Of a stretch of 64,000 nucleotides of DNA, positions 1 to 8,400 are shown one piece after another. Location: NCBI RefSeq assembly GCF_002217285.1, contig NZ_MUGW01000046.1, positions 1 to 64,000 of the forward strand, in the 5' to 3' direction. The position numbers and the translations under genes were made by a program. Source of the stretch: Flavobacterium hercynium (GTDB taxonomy: Bacteria > Bacteroidota > Bacteroidia > Flavobacteriales > Flavobacteriaceae). The notes under the pieces were generated by a model. It saw nothing but the letters and a program-made list of their open reading frames with translations, had not been told where the DNA came from and searched no databases. The first letter of the stretch is position 1. Each line of letters starts with the position of its first letter.

Positions 1-348
1 CAATATGCATTGATCCGTTTTTATACTGGTGGAAAAAGTCATTGATAATGCGAACAATAAAAGTAATGTACTACTTGCCTTAGCGACCCAATTGGTTTTG
101 AAATTTGTAAGTAATAAAATACCTAATGCAATTTCTAATCCTGTTGCTGTGTAAGCTAAAAAGGGGACTAAACTATCTGGTGCAGCCGGGGTTAAGATTT
201 TGGTGTAATTAACAAAGTTTTGCCAATTACCCCAGGCTGAAACTTCTTTCGGCCACATTCCAAATCGGTCTGCAGAAGCAGATAAAAATCCTGCGCTTAA
301 TGCAATGCGTAAAAACCATTCTGCTATTTTTATTTCTGATAATTTCAT
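1..348 (-). CDS. DoxX-like integral membrane protein (partial, C-terminus off the left edge)
   Basis: The first 116 codons of a minus-strand gene are in the window, starting at the ATG at 348 and staying open to base 1. The translation has hydrophobic stretches near residues 8-24, 55-80 and 88-105 and a SADRFGMWP segment between the first two. This is the layout of small four-helix DoxX/DoxD-like membrane proteins, which are usually 120-150 residues. The exact role of these proteins is poorly known; some are linked to redox or thiol stress. The gene is divergent from the receptor gene at 861. Family assignment is moderate because the C-terminus is missing. Confidence 0.6.
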   Translation of the reverse strand, partial: MKLSEIKIAEWFLRIALSAGFLSASADRFGMWPKEVSAWGNWQNFVNYTKILTPAAPDSLVPFLAYTATGLEIALGILLLTNFKTNWVAKASSTLLLLFALSMTFSTSIKTDQCIL

Positions 349-440
349 ATTTATTAATTTATATTTTGCTAAGTTGAAAGTACTAATAATAAAGTTTTAT
401 TTAAAATAAATTTTAGTTGAAAGAAATAGGGTGAAAAAAA

Positions 441-469
441 CATAAAATCTAAAACAAGTAGATTTTATG
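441..469. repeat. Hairpin repeat, copy 1 (11-bp stem, 7-nt loop)
   Basis: CATAAAATCTA (441-451) pairs perfectly with TAGATTTTATG (459-469). Copy 2 at 8334-8370 shares this stem and extends it. This copy lies between two divergent genes, where a terminator would not be expected. The rest of 349-860 is very AT-rich leader DNA in which I see no further gene. Confidence 0.6.
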
Positions 470-860
470 TACTTAAAATTGTTAACCTATACAATTATTG
501 AAAAAAAAAAGACATTATAATTTTTGTAGATGATAAACTAATAGGAGGAAAAATTTTCAAATAAAAAAGTAAAGTACTGTACACTAGAAATTTAAATTCA
601 AATAATTTAAATTTAAGTTTAGTTACGTGATGTTTAGAAATAATCAGTGTTCAGATCAGGAATGAATAGAGTTTAGGCATTACGCAAATTGGTAATTTAA
701 CTTTAGAATTTCTTAAATACTTGTCTTTTATTCTGATAGATATTATAGAATCGAAATTTCTAAAAAAAACAATGTTAAAATAAAAAAATGCTGTATTCTT
801 ACATTTTTTATTTCGCTCCCAATTTTTAATCAGAATGACACTTTCTATCTAAGTTTATAT

Positions 861-3629
861 ATGAAAAAACTATTAATATTTCTTTTTTTTACCACAGTAA
901 GCTTTGCTCAGTCTATTTATAAAGGAAATGTCAGTGAAGATGGTATGGGGCTTCCGGGAGCGACTATTTGTGTTATAAATACTCTAAAATGTACAACATC
1001 TGATTTTGATGGAAATTATTTTATTGAGGCAGGAATTGGCGATCATTTGGAGATTTCATATATAGGAATGGAAAAAAAGATAATTAAAATTACAAATCGG
1101 TCCTTGTTAAAAAATGATGAAAGAGTAACTCAGATTTTAAGTAATGATTATATTCAAAATTTGAAAAAAGGCGACGACTCTTTAATCGTTTCAAAACCAT
1201 CTGGCAAATTTAATTTTGTTTTAAGGAGTGCAAAATTTCGTGATGATGATATAATGAAAATTAGTAGAAATAAGGATGGTTTTTACAATATCAAATCGCG
1301 TAATGAGTATAATAAATTGTTTTTTGAAGTACATCAGGAATTTAATGTTTCAACACCATTTCGCTTACCGAAATACCAAACTACTTATGCACAAGGCAGA
1401 AATATAAATGGCGGATTAGCATATCAGTCGCCGGAAACAGATGAAATTTTTAGTTGGGGACCAAACGTAAATTCTTTACAATATTCTCAGAATTTTTCTG
1501 AATATTATCCACAGGGTACTATTGTGAATCGATCATCATTTGGTGCATCACCATTGCAACTTTACGATCCGAATCATTTTTATCAAAATACAATTGATAG
1601 TAAAACGGGATTTAGTGCTCAGATAATAAGTCCAAAAGGAAATTTTTTAAAGGTTAATCTGTCTTATAAAACAGGAAATATTGCAATTCCAGAAACGAAA
1701 AATAACGAAATATTAACCTCTTTAAAATATTTCAGAAATGTTTCAAAGTATAGTAAAATTGAAACTCTTTTTTCTTATAACAATTTTGACAATAATTTTT
1801 CTAATTCTAATTTTGGTATCAATAAAGTTATTTTTGCCAATGCTGTTACTCCGATTCATTTTGATACTAAATGGGCTTCAACTTTAGAAAATGGTTCCCA
1901 AAGAAGTTATTCTCAGTTCGAAAACAATCCTTATTATCTCATAGCAAATAATCAGGACACGAATAAAAGTGAGACCACATCTTTTAGTTTTAAGCATATA
2001 TATTCGATGAGTAAAAATTTCAATACGATAAATGCAGGTTTTCAGTCTTCTATAATTTCAAATTTAAGCGGGCAGCATTTTTATTTCGCAGGTAATACTC
2101 CAAATTTTAATAATAGAATTGAGAAGTTTAAAACTTTTACCGTTTCAGATGTATATAAACGCTCTATTAGAAATGGAGGGTTTGTTGAATCGAAGATTGA
2201 TTTTAGATTTCAGGAAAGGAATCTGCAAAGAAATTATTTTAGTGGATTTAATACTGCTGAAGACTTTCCTAATCAGAATGCACTTCAAAGTAAGCTAGAT
2301 GTATCACAAAACAGATTTGAAGTTTTTTCTACTGTGACGGGTTCGTATAATTTCCGGGATATATTTTCTTACTATGATGAAATAGTTTTAAAAGCGATAT
2401 CAAATTTTAATTATTCATCAACCGTTAGAAATTACATTCTTCCGGGGTCTTTTGTTTCCGCCGAGTTTAAAGAGTTTTTTCATGAACATCTTACTTTTGT
2501 ATTTAGTCACAGTTATACAGAAACAGAACCCTCACTTCAAAATAATAATCTAAATTTTAATTCATTACGTTACAATGTGAATCAGTTTAAGTTATTAAAG
2601 AATGATTTAGAACTGTTTACTCCAAGAAAAGCAGTTGCTATAAGTGAAAATAACGCCAATCTGAATGTAACTTACAGGTCTAGTTATTATTGGAATGTTA
2701 ATTTGAGTGGCTATTTTAAAAAAGTAATGAATTTATACACACCGGTTTTTAACCTGAATACTGTGAATTGGTCTCCAGATGTGAATTATAAACAAAAAGG
2801 TTTTGAATTTTCAGTTGATAAATTGAGTAGTGGTTATAGAAGGTTAGCATATGGTTTCAATTTCAATTTTACCTATTACAGAAACGAAGTAACAAGTCTT
2901 AATAATAATCAGTCAAGGATACCATTTGCCGGTTTTGCAGACGTTAATAAAAATTATATTGTAGGACAGCCGCTTGGAGTTATTGTGGGAAACAGTTATT
3001 TAAGAGATCAAAATCAGAATATGATTATTGATAGCGATGGTTTTCCGATAAAAGATGTACAACACAAAATTATAGGAAATCCGAATCCTGATTTTGTAGT
3101 CGGTTTTTTGAATTCTTTTAACTATAAAAAATTTACACTCCAGCTTTCTTTTGACTGGAGTCAAGGTGGAGAAATCTGGAACGGTACACAGCAGACTTTA
3201 AATTATTATGGAAAATCAGAATTGACAGAAAAAGATCGAAATATAACCAATTATGTTTTTCCTGGTGTCACAACGTCCGGAGCTTTAAATACTAAAGTGG
3301 TTTCTTTTTACGATGTGAATCTTCCGGTAGAACAAAATCGATGGACAAGATATGGAATAGACGGTGTTGCTGAAAATGCTGTTGAAGATGCAACCTATTT
3401 TAGGTTCAATTCGATTAACTTATCTTATCTCAATGACTTTTACGAATATAATAATAACAAGTTAAGTTTTAAGATTGCTCTTTTTGTAAACAACATTTTT
3501 ATAATTACCAAAAACAGGACAGCTTTTAGTAATAACGCCATGTTTAATTCGATAGATTCAAGTGGGTTAGATTATTTTAATTCACCGCTGATGAGAAGTT
3601 TTGGTTCTTCATTAACAATTAAATTTTAA
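861..3629 (+). CDS. TonB-dependent receptor barrel without plug domain (SusC/RagA-like)
   Basis: An outer-membrane beta-barrel of 922 residues. A signal peptide (about 1-17, ending SFAQ) is followed by a carboxypeptidase-D-regulatory-like domain (about 18-75, with LPGATICV and DFDGNYFI), as in SusC-family receptors. The rest is alternating aromatic and polar strands typical of a 22-strand barrel, ending in the outer-membrane signature phenylalanine (LTIKF). The TonB plug domain that should sit between the regulatory domain and the barrel is not recognisable: residues 80-170 have no VVVGYG or VIIDG-type motifs. The neighbouring gene, 4 bases downstream, carries exactly such a plug inside a macroglobulin-like protein, so the two probably act together. 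No SusD partner gene is present. The substrate is unknown. Confidence 0.8.
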   Translation: MKKLLIFLFFTTVSFAQSIYKGNVSEDGMGLPGATICVINTLKCTTSDFDGNYFIEAGIGDHLEISYIGMEKKIIKITNRSLLKNDERVTQILSNDYIQNLKKGDDSLIVSKPSGKFNFVLRSAKFRDDDIMKISRNKDGFYNIKSRNEYNKLFFEVHQEFNVSTPFRLPKYQTTYAQGRNINGGLAYQSPETDEIFSWGPNVNSLQYSQNFSEYYPQGTIVNRSSFGASPLQLYDPNHFYQNTIDSKTGFSAQIISPKGNFLKVNLSYKTGNIAIPETKNNEILTSLKYFRNVSKYSKIETLFSYNNFDNNFSNSNFGINKVIFANAVTPIHFDTKWASTLENGSQRSYSQFENNPYYLIANNQDTNKSETTSFSFKHIYSMSKNFNTINAGFQSSIISNLSGQHFYFAGNTPNFNNRIEKFKTFTVSDVYKRSIRNGGFVESKIDFRFQERNLQRNYFSGFNTAEDFPNQNALQSKLDVSQNRFEVFSTVTGSYNFRDIFSYYDEIVLKAISNFNYSSTVRNYILPGSFVSAEFKEFFHEHLTFVFSHSYTETEPSLQNNNLNFNSLRYNVNQFKLLKNDLELFTPRKAVAISENNANLNVTYRSSYYWNVNLSGYFKKVMNLYTPVFNLNTVNWSPDVNYKQKGFEFSVDKLSSGYRRLAYGFNFNFTYYRNEVTSLNNNQSRIPFAGFADVNKNYIVGQPLGVIVGNSYLRDQNQNMIIDSDGFPIKDVQHKIIGNPNPDFVVGFLNSFNYKKFTLQLSFDWSQGGEIWNGTQQTLNYYGKSELTEKDRNITNYVFPGVTTSGALNTKVVSFYDVNLPVEQNRWTRYGIDGVAENAVEDATYFRFNSINLSYLNDFYEYNNNKLSFKIALFVNNIFIITKNRTAFSNNAMFNSIDSSGLDYFNSPLMRSFGSSLTIKF

Positions 3630-3633
3630 GATA

Positions 3634-6600
3634 ATGAAAAATATAAAATATATTTTCTTTTTAATGATATTTCAAACTGTTTTGGGACAAAATACAGAAG
3701 AAAACTGGAACACTGTTTATAAAAACTCAATTACGGAAAAAGTATACTTGCATTTAAACAACGTCTTGTACGAGGCAGGTGAAACTGTTTATTTTAAAGG
3801 TTACATTGCAGAAAGCAGTAATACTCCATCTACTTTAAGCGGTTATCTTTATGTAGATGTATTTGATGGAGCTAATCAAAAAATACTTACCCAGAATTAC
3901 AACATAGATAACGCAAATATAGAGGGTTCCTATTCGATTCCTGAAGGCGCAGCCTCAGGAATGTATAAAATCAAAGCCTATACCAAGGTACAAAATGAGA
4001 TCGGTGAGAATATTTTTGAAAAGAATTTTTTTGTACAAAAAGTCGTTTCTCCAAGAATATTGATGACACTTGATTTTACAAAAAAAGCTTATGGCAAAGA
4101 CGAAATTTGTGAGGCCAATTTTGAACTTAAAAATTTAGAAAGTCAGCCGATAAAAAATTATGCTTTTGAATACGATATTTTTGTTGATGGAAAAAAAATT
4201 AATTCGCTTCAGGGAAAGACAGATGATCTAGGAAAAGCCGTAGTTGTTTTTAAGCTTCCAAATGATTTAAAATCAAATGATGGAATCTTGAATGTGATGC
4301 TGGATTACGACAATTTCAAGGAATCTGTAACACGTTCGATTCCAATTAACCTAAATTTTATTGATCTTCAATTTTTGCCGGAAAGTGGAAATCTTGTGTT
4401 AAATGAAGTTTCATCATTATTTTTTATAGCAAAAAATGAATTTGGTCTTCCTATGGATGTGGCCGGATTTATTGAAGATGAAAAAGGAAATAGGGTCAGT
4501 GATTTTAAAAGTATTCATGACGGAATGGGAAATGTGATTTTGAAAACCATGAAGGATAAGAAATATTTTGCTGTAGTAACTTCTCCTTTTCAATCTAAAG
4601 AGAAAATCGCATTGCCATCTGCCATCAATAACCTTTTTGTATTAAATGCAAAAAAAAATCCTGAAGATGTTATTTTAAATATCTACGCAACGCTGACAAT
4701 ACCAGCAAGATTGCTAGTAAGGAATACAGCTCAGATTTATCAAACGACTGAATTGAATTTAACACAAGGATGGAATTCTGTTACTATAAAAACAGAAGAC
4801 TTGCCAGTTGGTATTCATTCTTTTTCTTTATTAGTAAAAAATGAAATCGTAGCAGAAAGATTAGTTTTTCTTAATTATCAGGATGGATTAAAAATAGAGA
4901 TAAAAACAGATAAAGAGATTTATTTGCCAAGAGAAAAAGTAAAAGTTTCAATTCTCACAAAAGATAAAAATAATACGCCAATTGCATCTAATCTTTCCGT
5001 TTCCGTAGTCGATTCAAAACTTTTAACTTACATTGATGATAAACAGGATAATCTTTTAACGTGGTTTTATCTGGGTTTTGAACTAAAGGGTAAAATTTAC
5101 GAGCCTAGATTTTATTTTGATGAAAATAAAAAATTAGAGGATAGGGAACAAGGTATTGATCTGCTTTTAAACACTTACGGCTGGCGAAAATACGACCAAA
5201 AAAATCTTCAAGACTTATTAGTAGAAACGAGTACAATAAAACCAGAAACCACTGATATTATTGAGGGTTTTGTTTTAAATCATAAAGATAAGCCGGTTCG
5301 CACAAAAGTTTTATTTTTGACAGATCAGGGAAAAGTTTTTGAAACAAAAAGTAATTCAAGTGGTTATTTCCAGTTCCATAAGGTTTCCTTTTCTGATTTA
5401 GCGTATTTAGTAGCTGAAGGTAAAAGAAAGGAAGAATATACCATAAAAAATTCATTTACAAATGAAAACGAGTTTGCTAAAATGAAGGATACACTTTCTA
5501 ATTCAGTTAGTGATAATGTAACCTACAATTACATCAATAAAAAAGAAAGTGGACAAATTGTAAATAATACCAAAATTACGGGAAATTCTGTTTCTTTAGA
5601 TACGCAACAGTCTTTATTAAACGAAAGTATAGTGGTAGGATATGGTACGGCGTCAAAAAAAAACAATACCACGGGTTCATATGCTACCTTACGCGTACAG
5701 TATGAAGAAATCGCAAGTAATATATTAAGCGGCCGTATAACAGGAGTTCAGGTTACATCGGCTTCAGGACAGGTTGGTTCAGCTGATAAAGTCATGATTA
5801 GAGGAGCAGGTTCAATTTATGGCAGCAGAGCGGGTGGTCAGCCTTTAATTGTAATAGATGGAATCCCTTATGCCAATAATGAGAGCTCTTCGTTTTTAGG
5901 AAGTATTCCTGTAAATAGTATAGAATCAATTTCTATTTTAAAAGATGCATCAGCCTCAGCTATTTATGGTTTAAGTGGTGCATATGGTGTTATTTTGATA
6001 AATACAAAAAGCAGGTTATATCAATATCAGGGTAATCAAATTTTTGGAAAAAAACATACTTATACTTTTCAAGATATCTGGAGATCAGGAACAAAAGCAT
6101 TAAGCGAAGCGGAGTATTTTTATGCACCCAAATATAAAACAGTAATTGTTGAAGAAAAGACTGATTTTAGAAGCTGTATTTACTGGAATTCAATTATCCA
6201 TACGAACAAGAAAGGCGAGGCTAATTTTGAATTTTATAATTCGGATGATAATACTTCTTTTAAGATTCTGGCAGAAGGAACTTCCTATAAAGGTCATATC
6301 GGAAAATCCGAAGCTTCTTATGCTGTTAAAGAATTAATTCAGACAGACGTAAAAGTTCCTGTTTATGCTTCTCAGGATGATGTAATTTTGATACCGGTTT
6401 GGTTGAAAAATAATTCAGATAAAAGTCTCCAATTACAATCTAAGCTGGAGTTTAATAAGCAAAATGTACAACAACAGGATTCTGTAATTCATTTAAAACC
6501 TAATGAATCAAAAACAATTTATTTGTCATTGTTTTCAAATACAATTGGAAAAAAGCTTCCATTAGAAATTACTCTAACAGGAGAAAATTTAAAATCAAAA

Positions 6601-8193
6601 ATAAAAAAAACGATTGATATCTATTCAAAGGGATTTCCTATGAATATCGATATTTCTGGATCTGGCTCTCAGGTAAAAGATTTTGTTATTACTGAGCCGC
6701 TTCCAGGTACAATAGATAGTGGTTTTAAATTATTTTATAATCCATTTTCTTCTATTTTTGATATTTTAGAAGGTATGATGAGTGAGCCTCATGGTTGCTT
6801 CGAACAAGTTTCGTCAACCAATTATCCAAACATAATGGCGATGCAATTGTTAGAGTTTAAAAAAGTTTCGCCTGAATTTAAAGAGAAAGTTCTAAATTTT
6901 TTAAATAATGGATACCAAAAACTGAAAAATTATGAATCTAAAGATGGTGGTTTCGAATGGTATGGTGGTAATCCCGGTAATGAAGCTCTTACTGCTTATG
7001 GCTTATTACAGTTTAATGAAATGAAAAATTTTATCAATGTTGATAAAAAATTAGTGGAACGATCAATAAACTGGCTCAATTCCAGAAAAGATAATAAAGG
7101 CGGCTTTAAACAAAATCCGGGAAGATATGGTTTTTCAGGAATAAAATATGAAGTAAATAACGCTTATATTGTGTATGTTTTATCTGAAATAGGAGAGACT
7201 AATATTGAAAAAGAATATCAAACTGCGCTACAGGAAGCATTAAAAAGTAATGATTTGTACAGAATGAATTTATTAGCATTATCTTCTTTTAATCTGAAAA
7301 AATATGAGGAATACAAACAGTTAATGCAGCTAATAAGAGTAGAAGTAAAAAGACTAGGATTTAAAGAGTTGAGAGCAGAGCAGTCGGTTATAAACAGTTA
7401 TGGGAAATCAATGAATATTGAAATTGTTTCGCTGTACACTTTAGCCTTGTTAAAAGATCGAACAATTAAAAGAGAAGTCATGTATGCTATAGATTATATT
7501 CAGGCTTCAAAAACATCATATGGATTTGGCTCAACACAGGCAACTGCTCTCGCACTAAAATGCATTACAGAGTGTATGAAAATCAATAATATGACTAGTG
7601 ATTCTTTTTTTTCTGAAGCAACGATGAGTTTAAATAATGAATCGATTGACCTGACTCAAAAAGATAAAAACGGAAACGTAATTCTCAAAGATTTAAAAGC
7701 GAATTTAGGGTCTAATAATTTTTCAATTAAGATGCCGAAGGATAGTTATATTCCTTATTTATTTTATGTACAGTATCAAACTTATCGACCAAATAATTCA
7801 GAAGAATGTAAGTTGGTTTTAAATACAAAAACGGCAAATAAAAAAGTAAAAATAAGTGAAACTGCACGAGTAGAAATCCAAATTCAAAATAAGAGCAAAC
7901 AAGAAGTTTCAAATCCAATTGCCCGAATTGGAATTCCTGGAGGATTGACTCCTGAGCCATGGCAATTAAAAGAGCTTACAGAAAAAAACATTGTCGATTA
8001 TTACGAAATTTTAGGCAATGAACTGGTACTTTACTTCAGAAAATTAAACAGCATGGAAATTCGAAAAGTGAATATCGATTTAAAAGCTATAATTCCGGGT
8101 AATTATAAAGCAGTAGCTTCTTCGGCTTATTTGTATTATGAAAATGAACATAGAAACTGGAATTCTGGTTTAGAAATTGAAGTTCTAAAGTAA
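3634..8193 (+). CDS. Alpha-2-macroglobulin-like protein with embedded TonB receptor plug domain
   Basis: A 1519-residue exported protein with a signal peptide (about 1-18, ending LGQ, no lipobox). The N-terminal half looks like macroglobulin MG domains (LHLNNVLYEAGETVYFKGYI; DKEIYLPREKVKVSI). Residues about 663-794 are a complete SusC-type TonB plug (IVVGYGT at about 667-673, then GRITGVQV, GGQPLIVIDGIP and ILKDASASAIYG, ending INTK). A macroglobulin bait and alpha-helical thioester region follows. The thioester motif is PHGCFEQ with Cys1055 and Gln1058, equivalent to CLEQ in E. coli alpha-2-macroglobulin. Bacterial macroglobulins trap attacking proteases in the envelope. The plug suggests physical coupling to the plugless barrel encoded immediately upstream. 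The fusion reads through without frameshift. Confidence 0.82.
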   Translation: MKNIKYIFFLMIFQTVLGQNTEENWNTVYKNSITEKVYLHLNNVLYEAGETVYFKGYIAESSNTPSTLSGYLYVDVFDGANQKILTQNYNIDNANIEGSYSIPEGAASGMYKIKAYTKVQNEIGENIFEKNFFVQKVVSPRILMTLDFTKKAYGKDEICEANFELKNLESQPIKNYAFEYDIFVDGKKINSLQGKTDDLGKAVVVFKLPNDLKSNDGILNVMLDYDNFKESVTRSIPINLNFIDLQFLPESGNLVLNEVSSLFFIAKNEFGLPMDVAGFIEDEKGNRVSDFKSIHDGMGNVILKTMKDKKYFAVVTSPFQSKEKIALPSAINNLFVLNAKKNPEDVILNIYATLTIPARLLVRNTAQIYQTTELNLTQGWNSVTIKTEDLPVGIHSFSLLVKNEIVAERLVFLNYQDGLKIEIKTDKEIYLPREKVKVSILTKDKNNTPIASNLSVSVVDSKLLTYIDDKQDNLLTWFYLGFELKGKIYEPRFYFDENKKLEDREQGIDLLLNTYGWRKYDQKNLQDLLVETSTIKPETTDIIEGFVLNHKDKPVRTKVLFLTDQGKVFETKSNSSGYFQFHKVSFSDLAYLVAEGKRKEEYTIKNSFTNENEFAKMKDTLSNSVSDNVTYNYINKKESGQIVNNTKITGNSVSLDTQQSLLNESIVVGYGTASKKNNTTGSYATLRVQYEEIASNILSGRITGVQVTSASGQVGSADKVMIRGAGSIYGSRAGGQPLIVIDGIPYANNESSSFLGSIPVNSIESISILKDASASAIYGLSGAYGVILINTKSRLYQYQGNQIFGKKHTYTFQDIWRSGTKALSEAEYFYAPKYKTVIVEEKTDFRSCIYWNSIIHTNKKGEANFEFYNSDDNTSFKILAEGTSYKGHIGKSEASYAVKELIQTDVKVPVYASQDDVILIPVWLKNNSDKSLQLQSKLEFNKQNVQQQDSVIHLKPNESKTIYLSLFSNTIGKKLPLEITLTGENLKSKIKKTIDIYSKGFPMNIDISGSGSQVKDFVITEPLPGTIDSGFKLFYNPFSSIFDILEGMMSEPHGCFEQVSSTNYPNIMAMQLLEFKKVSPEFKEKVLNFLNNGYQKLKNYESKDGGFEWYGGNPGNEALTAYGLLQFNEMKNFINVDKKLVERSINWLNSRKDNKGGFKQNPGRYGFSGIKYEVNNAYIVYVLSEIGETNIEKEYQTALQEALKSNDLYRMNLLALSSFNLKKYEEYKQLMQLIRVEVKRLGFKELRAEQSVINSYGKSMNIEIVSLYTLALLKDRTIKREVMYAIDYIQASKTSYGFGSTQATALALKCITECMKINNMTSDSFFSEATMSLNNESIDLTQKDKNGNVILKDLKANLGSNNFSIKMPKDSYIPYLFYVQYQTYRPNNSEECKLVLNTKTANKKVKISETARVEIQIQNKSKQEVSNPIARIGIPGGLTPEPWQLKELTEKNIVDYYEILGNELVLYFRKLNSMEIRKVNIDLKAIIPGNYKAVASSAYLYYENEHRNWNSGLEIEVLK

Positions 8194-8333
8194 GTGATTT
8201 TTGTTTGTTTTTTGAAAAGATCAAGATTAAGTAAAAAGATTAGATAATCTGAATAAGAAGAAATTCCAAATTCTGGTCATTAATGATATGTTTAATCAGT
8301 AAAGGATCATGCCTAAAAGGAATTGTATAAAAA

Positions 8334-8370
8334 AATCCATAAAATCTAAATAATGTAGATTTTATGGATT
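8334..8370. terminator. Hairpin repeat copy 2 / likely bidirectional terminator
   Basis: A perfect 15-bp stem (AATCCATAAAATCTA with TAGATTTTATGGATT) and a 7-nt loop, with runs of A before and T after. It lies between the convergent A2M-like gene and clpV, so it can end both transcripts. Its inner stem repeats the hairpin at 441-469. Confidence 0.65.
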
Positions 8371-8400
8371 TTAAATTTTAGAAATATGCCGGAATAGGAT

